From the NCBI GenBank assembly GCA_046233135.1, contig JBJXHN010000002.1:248001-312000 (forward strand): a stretch of DNA of 64,000 nucleotides, given 5' to 3'. This document shows positions 7,881-15,987 of this stretch, piece by piece. The number at the start of each line of letters is the position of its first letter. The stretch's first letter is position 1. The translations under genes and the position numbers were made by a program. The notes under the pieces were generated by a model. That model worked only from the letters and a program-made list of their open reading frames with translations, did no database searches and was not told the DNA's origin. This DNA is from JBJXHN01 sp046233135. GTDB taxonomy: Bacteria > Pseudomonadota > Alphaproteobacteria > Rhodospirillales > Rhodospirillaceae.

Positions 7881-9983
7881 ATGTCCTGGTCTCTGCGTAC
7901 GAAGATCTTTCTGGCCATCGCCCTGATCATGGCGTTGTCAGCGGCCGTCGTCATGGGCTTCACCCGGGGCGATGTGAAGGCTGCGCTGGTTGATGCCGAA
8001 TACCGGTCGGCGCTGAACGTGCTTCACCTGCTGGAAGTCAATGTCGGTGGTCGCTACAAGAGCCTTCTGCAGGGCAAGGTGCGGGCCGTGCGCACCAGCA
8101 AGGCCCAGCTGGCCGCCCTGGCCGGGCTTGTGGACACCACTTTCGACCGGCTGACCGAAAGCGTGCTGGAAGGCCGCATGAGCGCCGGCGCCGCGCGGTC
8201 GGAAGGGTTGTCCTGGTTGCGGTCCCTGGATCCGCCCGCGGATATCCGCTTCATGGTGTTCAACGATGCCGGCGTGGTGCAGGCCAGCACCGATCCGGCG
8301 ATGGAAGGGCGGGATATCTCCAATCTGGTGGACGCCAAGGGGCGGACCCTGGATCAGGTGGTGCGCGAGGAAGCGGCGGCTTACGGGACCATCGACATCG
8401 CCTATCGGGACAGCGACAGCACCGACGCGCGGGTGGACCGCTTCGCCCATATCGAACGCTATCAGCCCTGGGGCTGGTATCTGGCGGTCGAAGGGGACGT
8501 CAGTACGGTGCGCGAGGATGTCGCCCACTCCCTGGCCGATATCGAACGCACTTTGCGTGAAACCCTGCCCGGTGTCAGGGTGGTGCAGACCGGTTACGTG
8601 TTCGTCTTCGCCGGCGACGGCCGCCTGGTGGTGCCGCCGCCGGCGCAGGCCGGTACCCTGGCCGATGCGGCCACGGTGACCGAGGTCCTGCCGCCCGATC
8701 AGCTGGCCGCCCTGCACGCCGCCGCAAATACCCACCAGCCGGTGCGCCTGGACTTTCCCGGTGATGCGGCCGGGGCGATGGAAACCTATGTGGCTTGGTT
8801 CAAGCCGCTGGACTGGCTCATGGTCAGTACCGCTCCGGTGGACGAGATCCATGCGCCGGCCGACAAGCTGATCACCCATCTGGGCCTGATCTTCGGCGCC
8901 GTCATGGTGGTCAGCCTGATGCTTGGCTGGACCTATGCTGCGGCCATCAGCCGGCCGCTGCAGCGCCTGACGCGTCATGCCAAGGCCCTGCCCCAACAGG
9001 ACTTCACCCAGCCGGTGGAGGCTTCTTCGGTGCTTGCCGACCTGCGGCTGGGCGGCAAGGCCGGCGAGGCTGCGGGCAAGGGGGGCGACGAGGTCGCCCG
9101 CCTGGCCGAGGCCTTCGGCTTCATGGAACAGGCCCTGCGCGACAACATCCGTGACCTGATGGAAACCACAGCGGCCAAGGAACGGATCCAGAGCGAGCTG
9201 ACCATCGCCCGCGATATCCAGATCGGCCTGCTGCCCAAGATCTTCCCGCCCTTCCCGGAACGGGCGGAACTGGACCTGCACGCCTTGCTGGATTCGGCCA
9301 AGGAAGTGGGCGGCGACCTGTTCGACTTCTTCTTCGTCGACAACGGCCGGCGGCTGGTGTTCACGGTGGGGGACGTGGCCGACAAGGGGGTGCCCGCCGC
9401 CCTGTTCATGGCCGTCAGCAAGACCCTGATCAAAAGCGCGGCCGAACAGGACTGGCAACCGGCCGAGGTGCTGCGCCGCACCAATGAATGGCTGAGTGTC
9501 GATAACCCCAACAGCATGTTCGTCACCGTGTTTCTGGGGGTTCTGGACACGCAAACCGGCCATCTGGCCTTTGCCAACGCCGGCCACAACAAGCCGGTGA
9601 TGCTGCGCGTCGGCGGGCCGGACTTCCTGGAAGGCCGCAGCGGTCCGGCGTTGGGGGTGATGGAAGGGCTGGACTATCTGCCCATGGAAACCTCCCTGGC
9701 TCCGGGCGAGGCGATTTACGTCTATACGGACGGCGTGACCGAAGCGATGGACCTGAATGGCGGCGAATATGGCGATGAACGCCTGTTCGCGGTGCTGAAG
9801 GACTGCGGGCCGGAGACGTCGGCCAAGACCGTGCTGGCCGCCACTTTCGCCGACGTGCGCCGCCACGCCGGCGAGGCCGACCAATCGGATGATATCACCA
9901 TGCTATGCCTGCGCTGGCGTGGCCCTTCGCATGCGGACGAAGCCGGGACCGAAACCGGCGCGGCCGTCGATGCGCGGACCTGA
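7881..9983 (+). CDS. Transmembrane Cache-HAMP sensor with SpoIIE/PP2C-type phosphatase output
   Basis: The 700-residue protein begins MSWSLRTKIFLAI, with a first membrane helix at about 8-27. A periplasmic Cache-type sensing region of about 300 residues follows, containing two PAS-like repeats (one includes WGWYLAVEGD, the next TGYVFVFAGDGRL). A second helix lies at about 329-355, then HAMP and a linker coiled coil, and a C-terminal SpoIIE domain from about 440. Metal-binding acidic residues are seen in EVGGDLFDFF, VGDVADKGVPAALFM and SDDITML. It should dephosphorylate a serine or threonine of a cytoplasmic partner, for example an anti-sigma antagonist, in response to an external signal. No such partner is nearby. 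Its stop codon is 13 bases from the next gene, a periplasmic binding protein. Confidence 0.88.
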   Translation: MSWSLRTKIFLAIALIMALSAAVVMGFTRGDVKAALVDAEYRSALNVLHLLEVNVGGRYKSLLQGKVRAVRTSKAQLAALAGLVDTTFDRLTESVLEGRMSAGAARSEGLSWLRSLDPPADIRFMVFNDAGVVQASTDPAMEGRDISNLVDAKGRTLDQVVREEAAAYGTIDIAYRDSDSTDARVDRFAHIERYQPWGWYLAVEGDVSTVREDVAHSLADIERTLRETLPGVRVVQTGYVFVFAGDGRLVVPPPAQAGTLADAATVTEVLPPDQLAALHAAANTHQPVRLDFPGDAAGAMETYVAWFKPLDWLMVSTAPVDEIHAPADKLITHLGLIFGAVMVVSLMLGWTYAAAISRPLQRLTRHAKALPQQDFTQPVEASSVLADLRLGGKAGEAAGKGGDEVARLAEAFGFMEQALRDNIRDLMETTAAKERIQSELTIARDIQIGLLPKIFPPFPERAELDLHALLDSAKEVGGDLFDFFFVDNGRRLVFTVGDVADKGVPAALFMAVSKTLIKSAAEQDWQPAEVLRRTNEWLSVDNPNSMFVTVFLGVLDTQTGHLAFANAGHNKPVMLRVGGPDFLEGRSGPALGVMEGLDYLPMETSLAPGEAIYVYTDGVTEAMDLNGGEYGDERLFAVLKDCGPETSAKTVLAATFADVRRHAGEADQSDDITMLCLRWRGPSHADEAGTETGAAVDART

Positions 9984-9996
9984 GGAGGAGAGACCC

Positions 9997-11262
9997 ATGG
10001 CCATTGCCCCCCAACGCCCGCGTTCCGCGCGGCTTCAGACCCCGCTTTTCACCAGTGCGTTCCGGACCCCTGTCCGGGGCGGCAGGCTGCTGCGCATGAT
10101 GGTGGTGGCGCTGGTCCTGCTGGTCGGTGTGGCCGGCGCCCCGGTAATGGGGGTGGCCCAGGAGAAGGGCAAGGACGTCCCGACCGGCCCGACGCTGAAG
10201 GCCGGTGGCGAGAAATGGCGCCTGGGCTACATGGAAGGGGGCCAGTATCCCGACTACCAGCTGATTTTTCTGAAGACGCTGGCCGGCCTGTCGGAGCTGG
10301 GCTGGATGGAGGCTCCCAATCCACCGGCCGATCTGCCCGACGAGCCGGGTGCTCTGTGGCGCTGGCTGGCGGAGAATGCCCATTCCGATTACCTGACGTT
10401 CGTTCCCGATGCCTATTACGCGCCGGGTGACTTCGATGATACGCAGCGGCCGGCGGTGCGCGATGCGGTGCAGAAACGGTTGCGGGAACAGCAGGACATC
10501 GATCTGATGTTCGCCATGGGCACCTGGGCCGGCCAGGACCTGGCGGCAGACGGCATCACGGCGGCCGTGGTGGTGGGATCGGCCAGCGATCCGGTGGGGG
10601 CGGGAATCGTCGCGTCGGTGGATGACAGCGGCCGGGAGAACCTTCACGCCAAGGTAGAGCCGGAACGCTATCAGCGGCAGGTGCGAATTTTCCACGATAT
10701 CATCGGCTTCACCAAGCTGGGGATCGTCTACACCGATTCCGTGGAAGGGCGGACCTACGGCGGTGTGGATGCGGTGGAACAGGTGGCCAAGGAGCGTGGG
10801 TTCGATATCGTGCGCTGCATCACCCCCTTTTCCGATGAAGAGCACGAGGCGGTGAAAGCCAAGCTGGAAGCCTGCTATGCCGAAGTGGCCAAGGAGTCGG
10901 ATGCGGTTTACGTGACCGTACACCGGGGGCTGACCGATGGTTCCCTGCCTCGGGTGGTCGAGGAATTGAACGCGGCTCAGGTGCCCAGCTTCTCCATGCT
11001 GGGATCTTCGGAAGTGCGGCGGGGGATCCTGATGAGCGTGGCCCAGGCGGACTTTTCCTACGTTGGGCGTTTTCATGCCGAGGTGATCGCCAAGATTTTC
11101 AACGGCGCCAAGCCCCGCGACCTGGATCAGCGCTGGAGCGCACCGCCCAAGATCGCCTTGAACCTGGAGACGGCGGAAATCATCGGCTACGACCCGCCGG
11201 TGGATATTCTCATCGCCAGCGACGAGATCTACGAGACCATCGAGACACCGGGCACGAACTAA
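9997..11262 (+). CDS. Periplasmic ABC-type substrate-binding protein (ABC_sub_bind family), orphan
   Basis: This 421-residue exported protein has a long basic leader, a hydrophobic segment at about 30-47 (MVVALVLLVGVAG) and then a type I periplasmic-binding fold. Lobe one contains LMFAMGTWAGQDLAADG and VVGSASDPVGAG, and lobe two contains KLGIVYTDSVEGR, DAVYVTVHRG and VPSFSMLGSSEV. These resemble the ABC substrate-binding family PF04392. No permease or ATPase gene accompanies it. Instead it follows the Cache-SpoIIE sensor by 13 bases with its own strong GAGGAGGAG, so it may deliver ligand to that sensor rather than to a transporter (inference). Confidence 0.85.
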   Translation: MAIAPQRPRSARLQTPLFTSAFRTPVRGGRLLRMMVVALVLLVGVAGAPVMGVAQEKGKDVPTGPTLKAGGEKWRLGYMEGGQYPDYQLIFLKTLAGLSELGWMEAPNPPADLPDEPGALWRWLAENAHSDYLTFVPDAYYAPGDFDDTQRPAVRDAVQKRLREQQDIDLMFAMGTWAGQDLAADGITAAVVVGSASDPVGAGIVASVDDSGRENLHAKVEPERYQRQVRIFHDIIGFTKLGIVYTDSVEGRTYGGVDAVEQVAKERGFDIVRCITPFSDEEHEAVKAKLEACYAEVAKESDAVYVTVHRGLTDGSLPRVVEELNAAQVPSFSMLGSSEVRRGILMSVAQADFSYVGRFHAEVIAKIFNGAKPRDLDQRWSAPPKIALNLETAEIIGYDPPVDILIASDEIYETIETPGTN

Positions 11263-11263
11263 G

Positions 11264-11298
11264 CCGGACAGGGCGGTCATCGGGGGCGCCCCTGTCGG
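11264..11298 (+). terminator. Possible stem-loop terminator after the binding-protein gene
   Basis: An imperfect inverted repeat starts two bases after the stop codon: CCG(G)ACAGGG pairs with CCCTGTCGG, with one bulged base and a 15-base loop. There is no T-run, so it may act as a 3' end stabiliser or a Rho-dependent end rather than a classic intrinsic terminator. Confidence 0.4.
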
Positions 11299-11313
11299 CA
11301 CGCGTGTAACGTG

Positions 11314-11349
11314 AGGCGTCCGCGCAGCGGACTGCCGTGAGGCCTATAC
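11314..11349. repeat. REP-like palindromic repeat, copy 1 of 3
   Basis: This 36-base intergenic unit has a 6-bp stem (GTCCGC at 11318-11323 with GCGGAC at 11327-11332, loop GCA) followed by TGCCGTGAGGCCTATAC. It differs from copy 2 (11396-11431) at one base and is closely matched by copy 3 at 32657-32691. Between copies 1 and 2 lies another perfect hairpin, 7-bp arms with a 2-base loop, at 11358-11373. Confidence 0.85.
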
Positions 11350-11395
11350 AATCTCAAGCGCCCGACCGGGCGCCGCGCGAAGCCCGCCCCGCCGG

Positions 11396-11431
11396 AGGCG
11401 TCCGCGTAGCGGACTGCCGTGAGGCCTATAC
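11396..11431. repeat. REP-like palindromic repeat, copy 2 of 3
   Basis: This is a direct-orientation copy of the unit at 11314, with loop GTA instead of GCA. It ends 25 bases from the 3' end of the convergent glyoxalase-family gene. The pair plus the hairpin between them resembles a REP doublet (BIME-like) at a gene border. Confidence 0.85.
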
Positions 11432-11456
11432 GACCCTGAGGCATAAAACCTTCTGC

Positions 11457-11867
11457 TCAATCGAGCTCTTCACCGAAGCGGATCAGGCAGCCGTCGGGAT
11501 CCATGACGTGGAATTCCCGCATGCCCCAGGGCTTGGTTTCCAGGCTGCGGATCTTGGTCGGTGGGCTGGAGCGGTAGACCCGGTGCCACAGCGGTTCGAT
11601 ATCCCGAACCGCGATGTAGATGGCCACGCGTGCCCGGGTGGCTTTCAGCGCAGCGGCGTCCTGGCCCTTGGTAAAGTGGATGGTGTGGCCATCCAGCTCC
11701 ACCACGCCGTAAGAGAAGTCGTCCATGACGAACACTCTCTCGAAGGCGAGATGCTTTACGTAAAAGGCGACGCTGATACGAACATCGGCCACGGCGAGGA
11801 TCGGGCTGATGGAAGTGACGCGGGATTTGGGCAAGGGACAAGGTTCCTGAAAGGAGTTACCTGCCAT
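11457..11867 (-). CDS. VOC (glyoxalase/bleomycin-resistance) superfamily protein
   Basis: The 136-residue protein has the paired beta-alpha-beta-beta-beta layout of the vicinal-oxygen-chelate superfamily. The first module starts ISPILAVADVRISVAFYVK, and the second ends with the typical strand REFHVMDPDGCLIRFGEEL, which supplies a conserved Glu. The start is supported by CAGGAG a few bases before the ATG. Members bind a metal and act on diverse small molecules or confer drug resistance; the substrate is unknown. It has no operon partner. Confidence 0.82.
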   Translation of the reverse strand: MAGNSFQEPCPLPKSRVTSISPILAVADVRISVAFYVKHLAFERVFVMDDFSYGVVELDGHTIHFTKGQDAAALKATRARVAIYIAVRDIEPLWHRVYRSSPPTKIRSLETKPWGMREFHVMDPDGCLIRFGEELD

Positions 11868-11982
11868 GGGTACTCCTGGTCATCGAGGAAGGCAACCACC
11901 TCCCCTCCCGCCCCCGTGGGAGAGAAGGAGGCTTTTACCAAGAGTTTGTAATGCTTCGACAAAGGCGTACAGCCGAATGCTC

Positions 11983-12285
11983 TTAAGACATGACCCGGTT
12001 CTGTACAATAGGCTGGCGGGATCGCCATAAGGCAAGCGCCAGCGCGTGCAGTTTCTGGTGGTCGGGCATCCACCAGGGGCCTAAGCGTTCCGTGGCACGC
12101 AAAGATCGTATTCTGCGCCGGACAATCTGCCCGGCCTTTTCGGGAAGGGGGTCCAGTCCTTCCGCTTTGAGCAGGACCGGGAGATGCCCTTCCTGTTCGA
12201 TACGGGTTGCGAGGGCGATGATCGCCTGCTTGCGGTTCTGCAAGGCGGGCGGCAGGCTGACAGTGGCTCCGATATGCGACTCCAC
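11983..12285 (-). CDS. Small hypothetical protein
   Basis: This 100-residue frame starts at a GTG (VESHIGATVSLPPAL) with AGGAGAG about ten bases upstream. The product is mostly helical and mixed in charge, with two basic stretches (IVRRRIRSLRATERLG). It has no membrane segment or recognised domain. Support is the ribosome-binding site and good GC-rich codon use inside an otherwise AT-richer pocket. It could be a remnant of a larger gene. Confidence 0.45.
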   Translation of the reverse strand: MESHIGATVSLPPALQNRKQAIIALATRIEQEGHLPVLLKAEGLDPLPEKAGQIVRRRIRSLRATERLGPWWMPDHQKLHALALALWRSRQPIVQNRVMS

Positions 12286-12785
12286 GCCGGACTCTCCTGT
12301 GCTGGATAATGACCCAACTTCGGTTGGGCTGGCTCTAACAGCAGCACCCTCTATTTTTAGGGGCGCGATATGATTTTTCTAACCTAAAATTGTAAACATT
12401 CGGTGAACGTGTAGTGGATTCAGTCAGTGTTCTCCAAGAAATGTGAAGATATTTTAAGCGGAGGTCCGCAAATGTGAAGGATGTTAATGTATTTCGTATT
12501 TAGTTCAAAATATCGCGCTTATCTCTGTGTCAGAGGATTTCGCTGGTCTGGCTTGTGTCTCCTGGGGGCGCAGAACAGCGCTCCGCTGGGACTGATGGCA
12601 TGGGGCACTCGGGTCTTCTCGGGACAACGTTGTATTGGTGATGATCCGCTTCGGGGTCCGCGGCCGAATTCCTGTCCGGGTCTTGCGTATTGTCAATGCG
12701 GTCCGGCTCGTTCGGCCTCAGTCTGCCCAAAGGATTGGCTCGCCCGGTGGCGGGCTATAGGCTCCTGCAACGGGGAGGGAAGGCG
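12286..12785. other. Gene-poor, AT-richer stretch
   Basis: About 500 bases with no convincing gene. The part at about 12345-12540 is clearly richer in A and T than the flanks and contains near-repeats of AATGTGAAG (around 12439 and 12472). An open frame at 12481-12789 has no spaced ribosome-binding site and no protein-like composition. This may be a promoter region, or residue of an inserted or decayed element. Confidence 0.5.
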
Positions 12786-12905
12786 ATGACCTTCGAGGAA
12801 ATGTTCATCTACGGAATGGGCGGTATCGGATTGATCCTGGCCGTTACGGTCGGTCTGGGCGTTTTCATTGTGATGAAAAGCCGCAAGCGCCCCGGGGAAC
12901 GGTAG
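12786..12905 (+). CDS. Small single-pass membrane protein (39 residues)
   Basis: A short gene encodes MTFEEMFIYGMGGIG..., one hydrophobic helix of about 22 residues (GLILAVTVGLGVFIVM) and a basic tail (KSRKRPGER). This is a classic small inner-membrane protein with the C-terminus in the cytoplasm. GGGAGGGAAGG directly precedes the ATG. It is likely an accessory or regulatory subunit of a membrane complex, but there is no partner in the neighbourhood to say which. Confidence 0.65.
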   Translation: MTFEEMFIYGMGGIGLILAVTVGLGVFIVMKSRKRPGER

Positions 12906-12924
12906 GTCCGGTTTCCTCTTCCGA

Positions 12925-13452
12925 TTATAGGGACAAGGTGTGGTCGCCCGGCGGAGTTTCGGTCAGCCAGGTCACCGCACCCGCGATCCTCAGCGGCAGG
13001 TCTTCACGCAACCGGGCCTCGGACAGGTCCAGCGCGCGCAGGCCGGCCTCGCAGACCAGGAAGGTTACGCCCAGGTCGCGACAGGCCGCCAGCAGGGTTT
13101 CCATATCGGCAACGCCCCGGGTGGCATAGGCGGCGTCTTGCGCCCGCGCACTGGTATGCGCCGGTTCCGGCCGCAGGGCATGCCAGCCGGGGCCGGAGGG
13201 AACCGCTCCATCCCGGTTTCCTCCGGCTTCCGTGTCGGATACCGGCTCCCCGGTCTGATCGGGCACGGTGCACAGGGCCTTGCAGGCACCCATGGTGAAA
13301 AACAGCCGGGCGGGGCGATTTACCGCCGCCGCTGCGCTGGCCAGGACCAGGGCGTAATGCACCGCCTGATAGGTTTCCGACAGCACGATCACTGACAGGC
13401 CCGAAGACGGGAGGGCGGCGGCTTCCATGTGGGGTGCGGTCTCCTCAGCCAT
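12925..13452 (-). CDS. DsrE-family protein
   Basis: This 175-residue protein has the DsrE/DsrF-like fold, with an N-terminal beta-alpha unit (LSVIVLSETYQAVHYALVLASAAAAV), a central Cys-containing loop (FTMGACKALC) and a second conserved segment (GVTFLVCEAGLRAL). DsrE-like proteins carry persulfide sulfur or act as small thiol proteins. A low-complexity insert of about 45 residues separates the two halves. Its start codon overlaps the 3' end of moeB by 8 bases, so the two are probably cotranslated, which suggests a link to sulfur transfer. Confidence 0.78.
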   Translation of the reverse strand: MAEETAPHMEAAALPSSGLSVIVLSETYQAVHYALVLASAAAAVNRPARLFFTMGACKALCTVPDQTGEPVSDTEAGGNRDGAVPSGPGWHALRPEPAHTSARAQDAAYATRGVADMETLLAACRDLGVTFLVCEAGLRALDLSEARLREDLPLRIAGAVTWLTETPPGDHTLSL

Positions 13453-14257
13453 GGGCGTCTTCGGTGCGCGGAGCCGTGGCCGGATCCAGGTGGGTGATGG
13501 CGGGATGGCTGCCGCACAGCGGGCAGTCCGGATCGGGCTTCAGGCGGACCTCACGGAAGCTGCCCTGCAGGGCGTCGTGGATCAGCAGCACACCGGCCAT
13601 GGACCGGCCGATCCCCAGGATTTCCTTCAGGACCTCGGTGGCTTGCAGGCTGCCCATGGTGCCGACCACGGCCCCGAGCACGCCGGCCTGGGCGCAGGTG
13701 GCCTGATCGTCGGGCGGCGGCGGTTCCCGGTAAAGGCAGCGATAGCACGGGCCGCCCAGGTGGGTGCGATAGGTGGACAGCTGGCCGTCGAACCGCAGCA
13801 CGGCGGCGCTGACCAGGGTCTTGCGGGCGAAGTGGCAGGCGTCGTTGATCAGGAAGCGGGTGGGGAAATTGTCGCTGCCGTCGGCGACCAGATCATACCC
13901 GCTGATCAGGTCCAGCGCGTTGTCTGCGGTCAGGCGGACCGGATGGGCGTCCACCACCACCTCCGGATTCACGGCTTTCAGGGCCGTGACGGCACTTTCG
14001 ACCTTGCGCGTGCCCAGGCGGTCGGTTGTGTGCAGGATTTGCCGTTGCAGGTTGGAAAGATCCACCGTGTCCGCGTCGACGAGCCCCAGGGTTCCCACCC
14101 CGGCGGCGGCCAGATAAAGGGCCAGGGGCGAGCCCAGGCCACCGGCGCCGACGATCAGGACCCGGGCCTGGGCCAGCCGCGCCTGTCCGATGCCGCCGAC
14201 CTGGGGCAGCAGGATGTGGCGAGCGTAACGCTGGATCTGCTCTTCGGTAAAGTCCAT
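13445..14257 (-). CDS. moeB: MoeB/HesA/ThiF-family adenylyltransferase
   Basis: The 270-residue enzyme adenylates the C-terminal glycine of a small sulfur-carrier protein (MoaD in molybdopterin synthesis, or ThiS). The nucleotide loop GAGGLGS is at residues 37-43, followed by LVDADTVDLSNLQRQ. The zinc cysteines are present as CYRCLY and CPLCGSH, and CAQAGVLG holds the conserved cysteine. There is no rhodanese domain, so it is the short, MoeB-like form. Pairing with a DsrE-like gene could mean it serves another carrier. Confidence 0.9.
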   Translation of the reverse strand: MDFTEEQIQRYARHILLPQVGGIGQARLAQARVLIVGAGGLGSPLALYLAAAGVGTLGLVDADTVDLSNLQRQILHTTDRLGTRKVESAVTALKAVNPEVVVDAHPVRLTADNALDLISGYDLVADGSDNFPTRFLINDACHFARKTLVSAAVLRFDGQLSTYRTHLGGPCYRCLYREPPPPDDQATCAQAGVLGAVVGTMGSLQATEVLKEILGIGRSMAGVLLIHDALQGSFREVRLKPDPDCPLCGSHPAITHLDPATAPRTEDAHG

Positions 14258-14274
14258 TCCCTTGTCCCTACAAA

Positions 14275-14316
14275 ACGGATACCCGCCTCCGGACAGGGCC
14301 GAAGGCGGGTATCCGT
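14275..14316 (-). terminator. Intrinsic terminator downstream of cysK
   Basis: A perfect 14-bp stem (14275-14288 with 14303-14316, arms ACGGATACCCGCCT and its complement) encloses a 14-base loop. On the reverse strand it is followed by TTTT. It lies 93 bases beyond the cysK stop and just before moeB, separating the two transcripts. Confidence 0.85.
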
Positions 14317-14408
14317 ATCACGCGAGCCCCCGGGGCGGAACCGTCCCGGGACGCAGCGTAGCCAAGCCGCGACAAGCGGCGCCCGGCGCCTGAGGGTCCA
14401 AAAAAAGC

Positions 14409-15380
14409 TTACGGCTGCTCGAACAGCGGCGTGGACAGGTAGCGTTCGGCGAAGCTGGGCAGGATGGCGACGATGGTCTTGCCTTTGTTTTCCGCCCGTT
14501 GGCCCACTTCCGCAGCGGCCGCGAGGGCGGCGCCGGAGGAAATGCCGGCCGGCAGGCCTTCCAGCTTGGCAACTTCACGGGCCGTGGCGAAAGCCGTTTC
14601 GTTGGCCACCTTGATCACTTCGTCGATGATGTCGGTGTTCAGGTTGCCCGGGATGAAGCCAGCGCCGATACCCTGGATCTTGTGCGGGCCGGGGGCGCCG
14701 CCGCTGATCACCGGGCTGTCTTCCGGCTCGACCACCACCACCTGAACGCTGGGCTTGTATTTCTTCAGAACCTCGCCTATGCCCGTGGCAGTGCCGCCGG
14801 TGCCGACGCCGGAAATGATGATGTCCACGTCGCCCTTGGTATCCTGCCAGATTTCCTGGGCGGTGGTGTTGCGGTGGATCTCCGGATTGGCCGGGTTGTC
14901 GAACTGCTGCAGCATCACCGCGCCGGGGGTGGAATCCACCAGTTCCTGGGCGCGGGCCACGGCCCCCTTCATGCCCTTGGCCGCCGGGGTCAGGTCGATT
15001 TCAGCCCCCAGGTGGGTCAACATCTTGCGGCGTTCGATGGACATGCTTTCCGGCATGGTCAGGATCAGCCGATAGCCCTTGGCCGCGCAGACGAAGGCCA
15101 GTGCAATGCCCGTGTTGCCGGAGGTGGGTTCCACCAGGGTGGCACCGGGCTTCAGGCGGCCGTCGGCCTCGGCAGCGGCGATCATGGCCGCACCGATGCG
15201 GTCCTTGACGCTGGCCAGCGGGTTGAAAAACTCGCACTTGCCGATCAGGTCGCCCACCACATTGCGTTCGGCGGCGAAGCGCGGCAGCCGCACCAGCGGC
15301 GTGGCCCCGATGGTGTCGATGATGCTGTCATAGATCTTGCCGCGGAATTCGACCCCGGCAGGCTGATCAATCATGGTCAT
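14409..15380 (-). CDS. cysK: Cysteine synthase A (O-acetylserine sulfhydrylase)
   Basis: This 323-residue PLP enzyme makes L-cysteine from O-acetylserine and sulfide. The Schiff-base lysine is Lys59 in PLASVKDRIG, the substrate loop TSGNTG is at 86-91, the phosphate-binding GTGGTATG is at about 193, and GISSGAA is near the C-terminus. Length and motifs are typical of CysK. A second Met two codons in is an alternative start. The Rrf2-type regulator directly upstream on the same strand probably controls it, as CymR-like proteins do in other bacteria. Confidence 0.96.
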   Translation of the reverse strand: MTMIDQPAGVEFRGKIYDSIIDTIGATPLVRLPRFAAERNVVGDLIGKCEFFNPLASVKDRIGAAMIAAAEADGRLKPGATLVEPTSGNTGIALAFVCAAKGYRLILTMPESMSIERRKMLTHLGAEIDLTPAAKGMKGAVARAQELVDSTPGAVMLQQFDNPANPEIHRNTTAQEIWQDTKGDVDIIISGVGTGGTATGIGEVLKKYKPSVQVVVVEPEDSPVISGGAPGPHKIQGIGAGFIPGNLNTDIIDEVIKVANETAFATAREVAKLEGLPAGISSGAALAAAAEVGQRAENKGKTIVAILPSFAERYLSTPLFEQP

Positions 15381-15531
15381 GGCCCATTTCCCATTGTTTT
15401 TGTGTAGAAACGTACATTAAGACCCGTTCCTCTTGTATTTGCATCGGCCGGAACGGATGTCAAAGGGCAATGCTCGCGAAATTGCCTTGGCTGAGCCGGG
15501 GCCGTGATTTCCCGTGCCTTGGCCGCCTCAC

Positions 15532-15987
15532 TCAAATGGTGAAGTCCAGGTTCTTTTCGGCTTCACTGGGGATGCCGCCCTGGTAGGCGCGGGTACACAG
15601 GTCGTCGACAGTCAGGCCGTCCAGCTGGGCCATCACCTGATCCCGTAGTTCGTTCCACAGGGGGCGCACCACGAAGCGGCCGAGTTCCGAGCCGGGCAGG
15701 TCGGCGGTGGGGTCTTCCGAGGCCTCCAGGTCCCGCACTACCAGGACGATTTCGGCGATGGTGATGCGCCGGCGCTCCCGGGCCAGACGATAGCCGCCCT
15801 TGGGACCGCGCACGCCGGTCAGAATGCCGCTGCGCACCAGATGCTGCAGGGTCTGTTCCAGATAGCGCCGGGGAATGCCTTGGCGACGGGTGATCTCGCG
15901 GCTTTGCACCGGCTCTCCGCCCGCGTGATAGGCGATGTCGAGCACCGCCTCTATCGCGAACAGCATTTTCTTCGATAGCCGGATCAT
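15532..15987 (-). CDS. Rrf2-family transcriptional regulator
   Basis: The 151-residue protein has the Rrf2 winged-helix DNA-binding domain: LSKKMLFAIEAVLDIAYH, the recognition helix RYLEQTLQHLV, and the wing GVRGPKGGYRLAR. The three clustered cysteines that hold the Fe-S cluster in IscR and NsrR are absent; only one Cys (VDDLCTRA) is present. It is therefore more like CymR-type regulators, which sense sulfur status through protein contact with CysK. It precedes cysK by 151 bases, consistent with control of that gene (inference). Confidence 0.88.
   Translation of the reverse strand: MIRLSKKMLFAIEAVLDIAYHAGGEPVQSREITRRQGIPRRYLEQTLQHLVRSGILTGVRGPKGGYRLARERRRITIAEIVLVVRDLEASEDPTADLPGSELGRFVVRPLWNELRDQVMAQLDGLTVDDLCTRAYQGGIPSEAEKNLDFTI

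Noticed and set aside
11890..11945. Hairpin near 11.9 kb similar to the one at 50.6 kb
   Set aside because: The two share only short pyrimidine and purine runs (CCTCC, GGAG) and do not align as a repeat family.
12481..12789. Possible 102-residue protein
   Set aside because: It has no spaced ribosome-binding site, an odd Cys/Gly/Arg composition, and its end overlaps the strong ribosome site of the small membrane protein.
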